From Amoebidium appalachense (lineage: Eukaryota; Ichthyosporea), in NCBI GenBank assembly GCA_963693365.1, contig CAVNZM010000017.1, positions 5,084,001 through 5,148,000 on the forward strand: a stretch of 64,000 bases of DNA. The letters run 5' to 3'. Position numbers and translations under genes: made by a program. How positions within the stretch are numbered: position 1 is the first letter of the stretch; each line of letters starts with the position of its first letter. A model generated the notes under the pieces. That model did no database searches. It was not told where the DNA came from and worked only from the letters and a program-made list of their open reading frames with translations. Below are positions 1 through 27,299 of the stretch, one piece after another.

Positions 1-115
1 TGTGGCAGGGGCCCTCCATCGGAGAGACAGAGACAGGAATCACCTGACATGGTGAGAAGAGGGGGGAGACGTTGGTGGTGTGGTGGTGGTGGAAGGGGAC
101 GAGTGGGGAACCGGG

Positions 116-15299
<15,184 letters not shown>

Positions 15300-16518
15300 C
15301 GTGCCGTTGCTACCCAACAGCGGGGACACCTGAATATTTCCTGTTTCAAAAAGGTGTGAGAAAAAAGGCCAAAAGAGACTTGAACTCAGCCAAGCCAGGT
15401 ACAGAATGCGCCAGAAATCCAGCATATTTCTCCGCCTTCATCAAGTTTCACCCCCCCCCCCCCCCCCCCCCCCCTTCCCCCCTCCCCACCAACACCACCA
15501 ACACCACCACCACCACTACCATTACAAAAAAAAAAGATCCCCGCACACCTCACTTAACCAGTTCTCCCTCTTTTTTAGTGTCCTCCTCGCCCCCGCGAGC
15601 TCTCTCCCGCCCCTACAGCCACACCACATCACAGCCACCATCGACAATTGCTTGCTTTATCATGTTCTCAGGTGTTATAGCGACGCAGCTTGTCGTGTAG
15701 TACAGGCCAGAGGCATGGCCGCAAGTAAGTCCACCCACAACCCCTGCACACAAGTTTGTGATCCTGTATGTTTACTTCTAGTTGCTCATACCATTCCAAA
15801 TAACGTGACCACCAAGACAAGACAATTGTTCTCGCTCTATTGCATCTTGGTATGCATACATACATACATACATCAGTCACCCTTTCTCCTCTCAGCTGTG
15901 CCTCTCCCTCTCCCTCTCTCTCTCTCCCTCTGCCTCTCCCTCTCCCATTTCAATCCATGTCTTCCATTTCATTTCACTGAAACTGAAAACTAACAGAATG
16001 CACTAGAGTGCTTCCGCAGCATAAGCCACTTTTAGGCGCTCATTCAGCTCACCTTCTCCTACTTTCCTCTCCCCGTGCCTCTGCCTAAGCTTGAGGTGCC
16101 GGTCTGTTTGTGTGACTTGTGCGTACGTGTGCTCGAAAACTTGCGCGCGCTGTGAGCTCGCACTGTAGCCATGTGATGTGACTCATGACTCGTCATGATT
16201 AATCCCCACTGCGAGATCCGATTAATCAAATTATTGCGATTAAATATAATAAAGGTAGGATATTATGTCACAATCGCAGTATTTACTGTACTATGTCCAG
16301 TTGTCGATCGGATGTTTTTTTTTTTTTGCCCTGGTCCCTGGCTGTTTCTCGCTTTCGTTCTTTCTCTCCGACTCTCATTTGTACACTTTCTTGCAGCTCT
16401 CAGTTTCTGGGGTATAATTTTCTTTAAAAGATTCAACTTCAAGACATACGGGGTCACATTCTGGCTAATTCCCTCACGAGCTCGAGCAGGCTCACAAGCA
16501 CTCCATAACATAGGTACC
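15300..16518. other. Divergent intergenic region between IleRS and GST
   Basis: This 1.2-kb interval separates the IleRS start (minus) from the GST start (plus) and must contain both 5' untranslated regions and promoters, possibly shared. It is much poorer in poly(G)/(GT)n than the introns. A C-run lies at 15451-15475, CTC-rich sequence at 15898-15945, and a T10 run near 16316. No TATA box was convincing. The open frame upstream of the GST ATG is uninterrupted for ~100 codons but shows no GST-like sequence. Confidence 0.6.
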
Positions 16519-17244
16519 ATGGCTACCGAATGGCAGCTGCTTTACTGGCCAGGCTGCCCAGGTAGGGGTGAATTTGTACGCCTTCTCTTTGAAGAGACCA
16601 ACACACCATACACCGATGTTTTCCACAGCAAACCAATCGAGGAGGTCGCAGCTTTTCTATACAAAGGCGATGCAGGGAATGACATTGCGATGAAATCGAT
16701 TGACAGGAAGTCGTTCTTCGCTGTTCCTGCCTTGCTGCACAACGGGCTGACACTCTCGCAAACAGCATTGATCGTACGCTACGTTGCCGAACGCGTAGGA
16801 GGCGGAGCCCTGTACCCTAAAATTGAAAGCGATGTTATCAAAGCCGAAGTTCTGCTGCTTTGTGCATTGGATGTGGCCATCGAGGGAGAGTTCTACTGGC
16901 ACCCGATAGACAAGAATGCGGGTTACCTGGAACAAAAAGAAGAGGCGGCCCCATTTGTGAAATACTACAAGGAGAAACGGCTACCGAAGTGGCTAAAGCA
17001 TTTTGAAACCCAACTGAGGGAGGCAGGGGGGGAGTATTTTGTAGGTGGGATGTTGTCATATGCGGACTTTGCAATCTGGCATGTTTTGTGCGGGAATGAG
17101 TTCGAGTGCCCAGAGGTTTTTGCCCGTGAGGAGATACCCCTCTTGAAGGCATTTATGAAGCGGATAGGTGAGCGGCCGAGAATCGCAGAATATTTGGCCT
17201 CGGACAGAAGGGAGAAGTTCACTGGTACGGGGCCCATCTTCTGA
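16519..17244 (+). CDS. Glutathione S-transferase (sigma-like, cytosolic)
   Basis: Single-exon, 241-residue protein that conjugates glutathione to electrophiles or acts as a related prostaglandin-synthase-type enzyme. The N-terminal thioredoxin-fold domain (about 1-90) begins with LLYWPGCPGRGEFVRLLFEE, where Tyr9 is the candidate catalytic tyrosine. The cis-proline is VP at 69-70, and SQ at 80-81 of LTLSQTALIVRYVAE is the usual gamma-glutamyl contact. The all-alpha C-terminal domain (about 100-241) includes GGMLSYADFAIWHVL, the hydrophobic-core/N-capping motif. The start is ATG at 16519 in an ACCATGG context; the upstream in-frame extension lacks family similarity. Length matches the usual 200-240 residues. 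It is divergent from IleRS and convergent with TYW3. Sigma-like class is my reading of the N terminus and is less certain than GST itself. Confidence 0.92.
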   Translation: MATEWQLLYWPGCPGRGEFVRLLFEETNTPYTDVFHSKPIEEVAAFLYKGDAGNDIAMKSIDRKSFFAVPALLHNGLTLSQTALIVRYVAERVGGGALYPKIESDVIKAEVLLLCALDVAIEGEFYWHPIDKNAGYLEQKEEAAPFVKYYKEKRLPKWLKHFETQLREAGGEYFVGGMLSYADFAIWHVLCGNEFECPEVFAREEIPLLKAFMKRIGERPRIAEYLASDRREKFTGTGPIF

Positions 17245-18563
17245 TGTGCGGCAAGGTTGGACATTCGCCTGACGGTTTTTCTTTCGTTGACTACAGGAAG
17301 AAACGTGATGCCTGTGGGTTGTGAGATTTCTCTGTTGTTTGTGTTATGTGCTACACCGTGGGCTCTGGACGTGGGCATGCTGGTTTTTTTGGATTCTTTT
17401 TTTTTTTTTTTTTCTTTTCTTTTTTTTTTTTTTTGGTTACTTGTATGGGTGCTTTGCCTTTATGCCTCTGTTGCCGTTCATGGTTTTCAGTTTGAGGGGG
17501 GCTGTGAGAGGTGAGAGTTTTAACGGTGAGAGGCTAGAGTTTGGAATTCTAAAGCTCGTAAGTTCTATAATTCAACGTCAGACACAAACACGTACGTGTA
17601 TATGTGCAAGTCATCGTGGGAGAATGAGGTACGAAGGATTCAAGTTATGATGGTTGGTGACGCGAGTGTGAGATAGTGGTCTCTCTGTCACATGACGGGG
17701 GTTGAGAGAAGAAAGAATGTGAGAGTTGTTTGATACGTTCCAATTTGACTGCCCTGCATGCTCGCAGTTTGTCCCCCCCCTCTCCCCCCGGCGACCCCCG
17801 GCCCGGCCAGATTTGACTATGGTCCATGCCTACAGGAGCGGTGAAATTCGATGAAACGATTCGACACGTGAGTGACAGCTGCAGGATGTTGCCAAAAGGG
17901 GGGGGGGGGGGGGGACAGGGGGCAACTACAGAGCGCCATCGAACCTCGGGGAGAGAGAGTGAGGAGAACGAGAGGAGGGTGGGGGGGGGGGGGGGGGGGG
18001 GGGGGGCACTGAGGTGTCAGTTTATAATCTCCGGTACACGTACGACCGTCACGTGCACACTGCAGATCTGGGTGGGTTCATGTATGGCTGACAGCTGGTG
18101 ATGGTCAGTCCAAACTGAAATGGGGCAGAATTCGAACAAGTTGAAACCCGTTAGTCAAAGGGTAAATGCGATGACAGTCACTGAGAATACGGAGGGTCAC
18201 TGGGGAAATTCGAAAGCAAGGAAAGTGGCAAGCTGCTACACACATGTAACTCAGGGCTGTAGTGTGCAGGGTACTCGCAAACACGGCCAGGGGGGCATGG
18301 ACTGGGGAGGGGGGGGGGGGGGGGGGGAACAAAGTTGCATAGAAACCATTTTCATGCACGACTAATAATGATTGGATGGATGTTGATACGTTCATTCTTA
18401 ACCCATGCAGGTAAACAAACATCTGGCGAATTTGAAAAAGATACTCTTCTAAGCCTGGCACAGCCAAGTCACTTCAGGATAATGCATCTATGGTGTTGAG
18501 TTAACACATTCGTCGACAACTCGTAGACCTACAGCCAACTTAAACCCCTTCATTCACTCAGAG
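17245..18563. other. Convergent intergenic region between GST and TYW3
   Basis: It holds the 3' ends of both genes. T-rich runs lie at 17398-17434, just beyond GST. G-runs lie at 17898-17914, 17979-18006 and 18309-18327. No further coding sequence or clear AATAAA was recognised. Confidence 0.5.
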
Positions 18564-19514
18564 CTATTCAATTCCATACAGTCCCTGCACATGCCCGTCA
18601 GCTTCGTCACCGTCCCCTCCATCAGCATTCACCGGCTCTTTGTCTGCCTTTCTGTTCATAGAACCAACACGCATACCCTCAAGTTTCTTCCGTGCCCTTC
18701 TTTCCTCCTTCGACTCCGTTTTGTCGGGTTCAGTCTCTGCAGAGGTCTCCCACGGCGTCCCCGTTAACAGACCTAAAAACTTTTGCATCTGAGTGCCATT
18801 CGCCATGAATTTTTCGTTGCACAAATTCAGAAGTAGCCGAAGGTAACGGTAGGTAACAATTAGATCCACAGTACCCTCGGAACCATCGTTCGGAGTTACC
18901 GAAACACCGTTGTTTTCCGTTTTCAAGGGTGGACGCCACGTGCCCACAGGTGCATCCAAACGGAGATTTCCTCTTACAGAAACGATGTTCCGTTTGTTTG
19001 TCGTTACCATTCCGGAATGTTTGAAACCCGCATTAAGAGCAGCACGCAGGAAGACACGAGCCTTTTCCAACGTCCGTGCTTGAACGTGAAGAATGAAAGG
19101 CTCAAAGCGCACGTACACCAACGCAGAATCACTGCCATTTTCAACCTCGTTTTCTGTGTGAGGTACACAGGAACCTCCGACGGATAATTGTGGGCGTGTT
19201 AAGTTTTTGCCAAACATAACATGTGCGAGTTCGTCATTTGACGGCGGAACGGGGACGGGATCGTGTGAAACTAGTAGCCAACCTCCCCCCTTTTTCTCTT
19301 CGTCATCCACGTCGACCTTGTCTCTATAGACGACAACACGACCCGAACATGAGCTCGTTGTGACGTAGTCTTTCAGTTGGTTGATGTGATCGAGCAAGGG
19401 GAGAACGCGGTAGTCCGGAAACCCTTTGGGTGAACGGTCACGGGTCGCGGATGCTAATTCAGTGAGGATGTGTTGTTTACGCCGATCGAACTTATCGTCC
19501 TCTATGGTGCGCAT
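18564..19514 (-). CDS. TYW3: tRNA wybutosine-synthesizing protein 3 (TYW3) homologue
   Basis: Single-exon, 316-residue protein. TYW3 is the SAM-dependent N4-methyltransferase of the wybutosine pathway, which hypermodifies G37 of tRNA-Phe next to the anticodon and helps hold the reading frame. Family signatures visible: TSSCSGRVVVY (53-63), KGGGWLLVSHD (75-85), ALVYVRFEPFILHVQ (131-145), AALNAGFKHSGM (158-169) and VSVRGNLRLDAPVG (178-191). The spacing and order match TYW3. The C-terminal ~60 residues are charged (EERRARKKLEG and a GD-rich tail) and probably lineage-specific. The start ATG at 19514 is followed directly by an acidic/basic helix typical of the family. The window thus encodes two tRNA-related enzymes (IleRS, TYW3), with no evidence of co-regulation. 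Confidence 0.9.
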   Translation of the reverse strand: MRTIEDDKFDRRKQHILTELASATRDRSPKGFPDYRVLPLLDHINQLKDYVTTSSCSGRVVVYRDKVDVDDEEKKGGGWLLVSHDPVPVPPSNDELAHVMFGKNLTRPQLSVGGSCVPHTENEVENGSDSALVYVRFEPFILHVQARTLEKARVFLRAALNAGFKHSGMVTTNKRNIVSVRGNLRLDAPVGTWRPPLKTENNGVSVTPNDGSEGTVDLIVTYRYLRLLLNLCNEKFMANGTQMQKFLGLLTGTPWETSAETEPDKTESKEERRARKKLEGMRVGSMNRKADKEPVNADGGDGDEADGHVQGLYGIE

Positions 19515-21961
19515 TTTCTAGTTGTATAATATAAGCAGGGGAGAAAGGGAATGGTAGAGTGGTGGGGGGTTCAGTGAGATGGGTGGTAGTTGGGTGGTAG
19601 TAGAGTTAGAACCCCTCCGTAACCCCTCCTATGGATATGGGCATCTGTGCAAGCGGGCGAAGGAATTCAATAAGTGGTAGGCTAGGCCTGGAGGGAGTGT
19701 GTGGGCGAGCGTGTGTGTTGGGGGGAAAGCGAGCTCGAAAGAGAAGAGAGAGTGAGAGAGAAGGAGAGAGAGAGCTAGTCTAGTGTGAGACAGAGAGAGA
19801 GAGAGAGAGAGCTGAGAGATCGGAGAGAGAGAAGGGGGTGTTCCATTCACTCAACGGGCCCACGTGAACGGGCCGAGTCAAATGACTCGCGAGTTCGACC
19901 CGATCAAAAGTGCTTTTTGGTGCGCTTCAAGCCAATAATATCAACAAAAAAATGCTGCTCCATGATTGGCTTCTTGTGAAACTCCCTGTACCAAAAGGCT
20001 ATCATGGGGACTGATTTCGGCATGAAATGGTTGTATGGTTGAACTGGAATTTGATGCATTCGCTACATACATATTTAGGAAGCTACCTACTTTCTTCATA
20101 TATATTATTTAATCATACTTTTATTGAATTTTTATTCTATTATTAGATCTCAAATCGTAAGTTATGATTTTGCTGTTGTGAAAATTGTGCCTTCCAAAGT
20201 GTGTTATGTTCCTTAGGCAACACCGTCAGTGACTGATCATTATCGCTTTTTGGCAGCTTTGGCAGGATACATTTCTCCTGCTGTACGTTTAGTGGTTGTA
20301 TGGATACCACCCTAGTAGATAGGTCTGTATGGTGCTCTGATGTTGATATTGTCTGGGAAGTTGTGCAGTGGCGTTGTAATTTTTGTTTCCATCGCCGCTG
20401 GTGCCACTTTTGTGCTGAACTTTTTAATCGCAAGCATGTTGATAGGTGTAGTTTTTATGTCGCGTTTTCCCTCTTTCCTTACGGGTGTCTGCTACACTGG
20501 CTGGCAATGTATGTGACCACTTTAGACTTTTTGTTGAATTCTGTTGGTCGTCACATTGAGTATTTCTATGAATTTCACACAGTGTTCAGGTATCTCAGTA
20601 TGCACTTGTTACTGGATAACTCGTGAAGTTTTTATTGTCTTCTCAGTATGCCGTGCATACTTGCATATCTTTCCGTCGAATAAATCCAGTCAAAAGAAAA
20701 AAAGTTCCCCAACGGAAAGCAGTTTGGGGGGCATGGATGCAGGTCAGTGGGGAAACAAATGAGCCAAAAATATGCATGACTCGATCGTGATCAAACTTCA
20801 ATATTTCCACAAGATAAAAATAAATTATAAGGAGAGAAAAAGGAGAGAAAAGGAGAGAAAAGAATAGAGAGAAAAGAATAATAAATTCTTTAGATAACAG
20901 TACCCGTCAGTTTTCATAATTGCTGCGGGTGAAGCAAATGCATGGAAATTTGCGAGCCTGTGTACAGCCTGCATAAGATTCTGCAGAATTCGTGTCGATG
21001 ACGTTGCCGGCCGAAAAGATGTGATCACAGGGCCAGTGCTTCACAACGATAACAAACACGGGCAGCTTGCCATGGCCATGGAGTGTTTTTTCACGTTTCT
21101 CTCTCTCTTCCTCCCTTTTGCTCTCTCGTGAATCTTTCTCTCATGACCGCATGTAGAGACGTCTGAATGTCTGATAGAAAGTCAAGAGCTCACAAGGTAG
21201 CAGCAACATCTCTCCATAGCATTGGGTTCTATTTACGGCTTGCTTTGCTAAGTAGGGTGACGCAATTTCGAAGTTGATCTGGCTGGATGGTGAGAGGTCT
21301 AAGTGGTTGTTCAGGCTTCCTTTTTCTACCAGCATAGTAGGAAATTCTGATGCTTCACTCAAGCAACCTATAAATTGCATTGATTTAGAAATCCAAAGGA
21401 CAGAGAAGTTCGTCCTCTCTTGAGCATCAACCCAAGCGACTTACTTGCAGCACATTTCGAACTCGACAAGAAAGGTAGGCTTAATTTTTTTGGGCCCTTC
21501 CCGGCAGGTTCATTTCTTCATGTTTTGCCACAGCACTTGATGCTTCTGGCTGTTGCCCGTTTTTTCAGTGATCGTAAGGCTGTCTTGATCTCCCCAGCTT
21601 TTTGATGTAGCGGTTACTTCTGTGGGTGATATTGGTTGTATGTCACCCGACACATGTCTCTGTGTCTCACTACGGTAGTAAGTTACAACAGCCTGGATCT
21701 GTGTCTGCGAGTGTGTGTGTGTATGCTTAATAGTCAACTTTTAGGACGCCCGATGTGTTTGTGTGTGTTGGGGCATGTGTGTTTGCCAGTGGTGCTTTTG
21801 TTTGTGTTGTGTGCTCCTCGGTGTATGTGGAACTTGATATTTCTAGAATGACCCGGGTTACAGCAGTCCTTTCGCCGTCATACTGTAATGTCAATGTATG
21901 GGCTATGCCACTTCAGTGTGTAAAGAAGAGTGACACGGGTATTTCTGGGTAATCCCTACTT

Positions 21962-22017
<56 letters not shown>

Positions 22018-22362
22018 GGAATGTGTGTGGGTGGGTGCTTTTGTGCATTTTTTGGTGTCTGCCCTCGGTGCATTTCACATTAAACATTATGAAAACGGTT
22101 TACTTGTTTTCCGCCATGGTGTGCTGTAAATGTATGTGCAATTCATACTTGAGAGTATGAAGGAGAGTGACATAGTGTTTCTACTTGATATACGAGTAGG
22201 CCTTTGGTAAAAGGTAACGGCGGGAGTGTGCCTTCCGTGAAAAAAGTATGTCAAATAGCACTTGGAGAAAAATTTTGGGGAGTCAGACTCTGCTTGTTGG
22301 AAAAGCAAAGCTGGTTGAGATGTAACCTCGAATGGGGGGCAAAGCCCGGGGATGTGGTATAT

Positions 22363-22393
<31 letters not shown>

Positions 22394-22863
22394 GGGGGGG
22401 TGGGGGGGGGGGGGGGGGGGGGGGGGAAGATGGTGGAGTTGAAGCATGATGATGGTAATACGGTGGGTAGGACTTGAAACAACATGCGACTAAGATTACG
22501 GCTGTATAAATTCAATTGGTGATTGGCTGTGCTTTGACGTGGCTGTGTTGGTTTGCTCTGAATGCGTGAGTTGGTCGGTGGGTGGTGGAAGGGCGCCTTG
22601 AAACAGTCAAAGCAGTTCAGTTCACTGCGGTTATGACCTGCAGCACTATTACTTCGTTTGTAGTTTGCCATGTGCATGCAGGCACATCTCACCAGCTATA
22701 CGGATATGGAGCTTTTGTTTTGTTTTGTTTTGTTGTTTTGGTCAACTTACCCGAATTGGGATAGTGTTCACATACGTGCTTTTTTTCAACTTTTAACTGA
22801 ACCACATGCCCCCTCCCCCCCCCCCCTCCCCCGTCCCCTCCCCCCCCCCCCCCACCACCACCA

Positions 22864-22926
<63 letters not shown>

Positions 22927-23183
22927 TGCACACATACATGGAGTGACCCTGCCCAAACAATCTTTACACAAAGGCTTTAAAGATACACACATACGATGCA
23001 CACGCTCACAGCAAGCATTCACACCCTTCCTCCCATCTCTTCCCGCACAAGCTCCACCTTCACACACACACACACACACATACACATCTCCCGTCCTCCC
23101 CCCCCCCCCCCCCCCCCTCCCCCCTCCCCACACACACATTCACCACCAAAACATCCTGTGTTTACTGTATACACTGTAAACAG
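19515..23183. other. Gene-poor region between TYW3 and the LURP-one-like gene
   Basis: GA-rich sequence lies at 19735-19835, followed by the possible distant MITE relative at about 19850-19980. At 20140-20640 there are moderately long open frames on both strands that I cannot assign. A candidate retroposon 3' tail lies at 20679-20704. TG-rich and GT-repeat sequence spans 21970-22020, a G-run 22378-22426, C-runs 22811-22852 and (CA)n 22865-22922. The promoter and 5' UTR of the gene starting at 23184 should lie in its right part. Confidence 0.5.
20679..20704 (+). repeat. Candidate retroposon/processed-transcript 3' tail, copy 1
   Basis: AATAAA followed four bases later by GTCAAAAGAAAAAAAG. An almost identical arrangement lies at 47580-47607, where AATAAA is followed by GAGTCAAAAGAAAAAAAA. 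Upstream sequences are not obviously similar, so these may be independently 5'-truncated copies sharing only the 3' end. Confidence 0.4.
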
Positions 23184-23876
23184 ATGGCAAGCGCAGTGGT
23201 TATGCGGGAGTTGCCCCCGCCCTACCAACCCGAACTCGTTTTCGACGAGTGTGATATGCCACCCCCAACACCCGACCAACGTCTCGCACGCGCCTTCGTC
23301 AACGTTAACTCACGCCCACTTGGGGAGCTTGGGCCCCCTGCCTATGACGCCCGCTCCGTGCTCAGTAATCGACAGACTATTCTGCTGAACGGTGGGTGAC
23401 ACTTGACTGTGTTCGTGCTTTGGAAAAAGTGGTTTTTTTTTTGTTTGTTTTTTTCTCTTGTTTTTTTTTTTGTTCGTGTGTTTGTTTGTCTGTCTGTGTG
23501 TTTGTTTGTTTGTTTGTTTGTTTGTTTGCTCCCTTCTTCTTTCTTTCTTTCTTTTTTTTTTTTTTTGGGTTGGGGTTGGGGGGGGGGGGGGGGGGGGTAT
23601 GTGCGTGTGTGTTATGTGTATGTCGGTGGTGGTGGCCGCGGGGGGGGGGGGGGGGGGGGGTGAGGGGGGGAGAGGGGAAAGGGGGGAGGGAGGATGACTG
23701 AAGGAAAATGGATGTGTGTGTGGCAGAAACGTGTGTGCAACACTGATTTTTGCTCCGTTGGCCTTGGTTGGGACTACGGATTCGGAACTTTGTGTTGGTA
23801 ATCCTCATGGTGCATGTTTGGGATGTGGCTGTTTGTTACCCTCTGTTGGTTTTCTTAATCTTTTTTTTTCTTTTTT

Positions 23877-23916
<40 letters not shown>

Positions 23917-23917
23917 G

Positions 23918-23954
<37 letters not shown>

Positions 23955-24221
23955 TGTGGGCTGTTTCAATTTCTGTTCATTTATATGGTCGGTCCTTGTG
24001 TGTGTGGGAGAGTGTGTGTGTGTGTGTGTATTTGTGTGTGTGTGTGTCTGTCTGTGTTTACCGGATCATTTACAGCAGGTATTACCTCTGATCCGAGTTT
24101 GCTTTTCAGTTTGCTTCGTATTATTTTTCATGATGTGTCCAAGCAGAAGCAATCAAATGTTGAGGCTTTGTCGCCTTCTCTCTCTTTCCCCTGCCCTCCC
24201 CCTCTTTTTCATCTCCTCCCT

Positions 24222-24319
<98 letters not shown>

Positions 24320-24508
24320 CCTCCTCCTCCCTCCCCCCCCCCCCCCCCCCCGGGAGGGGACCTTTTTTTCCCGAAAGGGCTCCTTGGTGATTTGGATTTA
24401 GTAGTTCAATGTTGTATTCGTTGTTTTTCAACTTCTTTGCTTCCACTGCAACCACTCCTAACCTATCATCTCCCTCGGGTGGGAGGCAGGTGGGCAGGTG
24501 GGAGGGTG

Positions 24509-24542
<34 letters not shown>

Positions 24543-24546
24543 TGGT

Positions 24547-24578
<32 letters not shown>

Positions 24579-24877
24579 CTGTTTGTGTAAGTTTGTACTC
24601 CATTTGTGGTTTTTTGTTGCACTTCATTTGGCTATCGATTGTCCTGTGACCTACAATTGCTTGTTATTTTTCTGCTGCACACCGTGTACTGCGACCCAAC
24701 CCCCCCCCCCTCCCCTGGCGCCCGGCGCCCGGCGCCCAGCGCCCGCCACCTCCCCTCCTTCTCCCGCCCCTCGCCCCCACACAAGCATGTACACACAAGC
24801 ACACGCACAGGCACAAGCAGACAACCCTTTTGCTCTTCCCCTTTACACCACACGCTGTGTACCACATACACCCCTTC

Positions 24878-24924
<47 letters not shown>

Positions 24925-24981
24925 ACCACCACCACCACCACCACCACCACCACCATTTCCGGGGGAAGGGAAAGGGTGTGT

Positions 24982-25020
<39 letters not shown>

Positions 25021-26369
25021 CTCGGTTCCCCCTATTGGCTCGCCGGCAGGCAGGCGTCAGCCTGCGCGCAGCTGCCGGCCGTGCCGTTCGACAAGGGTCC
25101 ATGCGATAATGTAGAATACGAAAAGGAGGAAAAGTTGATCGAGGACTCGTATTGTGATTGGTTTGATTGATCGAGGAAATAAAGTTTTGCGTAAAGCACA
25201 TATTAATGTTCGCGTATAACACATTATCTAAAAAAAGAAGGAACTTGCCAAAAAAAAAGCTAATGAATAATAATGAAAATTACGCAAAAATACGTTAGCC
25301 GAGAATAGAAAAAGTTATATTTAGATGGCCACAACAGAGGGCCAAGCGGCCACAACAGAGGGCCAAGCAACCGACGCGCAGCTGTTTACGTACGTACATA
25401 GTGTTGCTTCGAGAAAGTTTCTGTTTTGTACACGTCTGTTTGTTTCCAAAAGAAAAAGATGCGCAAGGCTGTCGAGTTCGATTTCAACGCTTTCCGGGGT
25501 GACAGCTTCTCAGCTGTTGGTAAACGTTAACAGCCTAAAACCATGCTCCGCTTTGGCCACAAAATGGACTTCCCGTAGTATGCCTGCACTGTAATCGGAT
25601 TTTGCTACTGTGTGGGCTTTTTGGTACCATGGATATCCTGCAAACTTGTATTTCTTTGTCTTCATTGTCATACGTATTTGTGGTCTGGCCTCGTAGTTCA
25701 TCCTTTTCATGTTGCAAAAGATACCAACATCCAGGGATCCTCATCTTTCTTCCCTCCTTGCCTCTTCTACTTGTGTCCTGCAGCACCAACCTCCATTGGC
25801 ATATAAAACAATGTGCCATACTCTTAGCTTCAGGCACTTTTGTAACACATAAGGATATACTAGACATTATCACCAATATGTTTTCATGTACCAGTGGTCA
25901 TGTGGACCAACCAATAAACGGAATTTTCATAGATTTAGGTACCGGCGAGCTTATGCATGCCGTAGGCAGAGCCTCAGTTATCCATACGCAACTGTGTGTG
26001 TGTCAGGTTTCACCTGCACCGTGCACATGAGAGAATGCCTTGTTTTTCAGGCACAAGACAACCACGAAAAGATGCACCCACAACTTGATACGTGTTGGCA
26101 CACACCCATTCCTTGTTATTTCCATGCCCCCTGTCCTCTCTTGTTCTAGCTATTCCCGGCTCTCGGTGTGCTTCACTTTCTCTTTATACCTGCGAGAGGT
26201 TCCATGGTGTTCTCGCCTTTTTTCCTCTCTCTCCCTTTATCTTTGCAACTTACTATCTACTATCGAGGCATATAAACTCGTGTATGTGTGCTTGTGCGCA
26301 CACACCCCACACGACCGTCACTTACTAATTCTCAATCACACACACACACCCCTCTTCCCCTGCCCCCCC

Positions 26370-26400
<31 letters not shown>

Positions 26401-26515
26401 TTCCGGCCCTCACCCTCACCCTCACCCTCCCCCTTCCCCTTCCCCTCCCTCTCCCCCCTCCACCCCCCCCTCTCCCCCCTCCCCCCCCTCTCCCCCCCCC
26501 CCCCCTCCCCCCCCA

Positions 26516-26546
<31 letters not shown>

Positions 26547-27299
26547 GGCAACGACTTCGACCTAGACGTCCCCAACCCGCCCTTCCGCGTTCTCCCCAAC
26601 CCCTTCACCCGCCCCGTCCCCACCGTATGGCGCCTTCACGTTCCCAACGGGTTTTTCAAAGACGCAATGGTTTACGACTCCCAGGGAAACCTCGCTTTCC
26701 AAATGCATTACAAGGTGGGGAGCATGCACCACAAGTACGCAATGATCGATGCACGCACGATGCAGACGGTCGGGTGCATGCGCAACCTCTACGCAAACAA
26801 GGGACCTTATCCAATTACGTGTTCGATTATCACCGATCCCCGTTACAAGACCCAATACGCGATCGTCTACGGGACGAAATCGTACGTCGGGTACCAGATC
26901 GCCGAGGGGGAAGGAGCATATTTTCCAAACGAAACCCCCTACCGCCTGAAAGTTTGGGAGCAGCCCGTTCCCGTCGAAGCCCGGCTCACACTGGGCCAAA
27001 ATCACACGCTGGACATACAGCAAAACGAGAAAGTTTGGAAGTTGGTTACGGCCGAAGGAGACACCATCATGGGGATATCGTGCCAGGCAGGGACCACCGA
27101 CATCAAGAATATTCTGAAGACCGAGGTGAATTTCCTGATCGGGATCTCCCCTGACGCGGATATTCACTTTTCGATCCTGGCGGCGGTGGCGATGCTCAGG
27201 CGCACGGCATACTATTCGCGGTATGATGACGTGTGGGACCCCCTGACTGGGCGGCTTGTGGAGGGGACAGACTATGCTCCCCCTGTCGGATTCTTCTGA
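23184..27299 (+). CDS. LURP-one-related / tubby C-terminal-like protein (two exons)
   Basis: Exon 1 is 23184-23391 and exon 2 is 26548-27299, with donor G|GTGGGT and acceptor ACATACAG|GC. The join is in frame (NG|NDFDLDVP) and gives 319 residues. Residues ~95-300 look like the LURP-one-related fold, which is related to tubby C-terminal and phospholipid-scramblase domains: WRLHVPNGFFKDAMVYDSQG, then NLAFQMHYKVGSMHHKYAMID, TVGCMRNLY and NFLIGISPDADIHFSILAA. Such proteins typically bind membranes or lipids; the biochemical function here is unknown. The N terminus carries a PPPY (11-14) WW-domain-binding motif and is proline-rich. The 3.16-kb intron is packed with T, G and C runs, (CT)n and (GT)n, and its acceptor lies in a (CA)n tract. 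An alternative last exon may lie inside it (25061-25170). Gene model confidence is high; the family call is moderate. Confidence 0.8.
25061..25170 (+). other. Possible alternative 3'-terminal exon of the LURP-one-like gene
   Basis: After GGCGTCAG (acceptor) an open stretch begins in the phase required by exon 1 (23391, phase 1) and encodes ACAQLPAVPFDKGP, an acidic EYEKEEKLIEDSY segment and CDWFD, then TGA at 25168-25170. AATAAA follows 7 nt later at 25178-25183. Joined to exon 1 this would give a 105-residue protein lacking the LURP-one domain (318 nt including stop). Low-complexity G-runs end just upstream and the AT-rich flank resembles a 3' UTR. This is inference, with no transcript evidence. 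Confidence 0.4.
25178..25183 (+). terminator. AATAAA polyadenylation signal (intronic, after possible alternative exon)
   Basis: Canonical hexamer 7 nt after the stop of the candidate alternative exon, within AT-rich sequence containing further A-rich runs. Confidence 0.4.

Larger units (their letters stand above)
23440..26520. repeat. Homopolymer and microsatellite blocks in the LURP-one-like gene intron
   Basis: (TTTG)n at 23480-23530; G-runs at 23579-23597 and 23641-23660; T then G runs at 23868-23953; (CT)n at 24222-24318; C-run at 24333-24352; (GT)n then G-run at 24512-24578; C-run then (CCA)n at 24880-24954; G-run at 24981-25020; C-rich sequence at 26363-26515; (CA)n at 26516-26541 leading into the exon-2 acceptor. 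Unlike the minus-strand genes, this intron carries both G- and C-tracts on the coding strand. Confidence 0.85.

Noticed and set aside
1-60. Next IleRS exon at the left edge
   Set aside because: The minus-strand translation after the AG near 49 does not resemble the expected IleRS continuation (LKDVLLPWYNAY-like); the exon must lie outside the window.
20143-20640. Overlapping ~100-codon frames on both strands
   Set aside because: No recognisable domain, start context or splice structure; cannot choose a strand.
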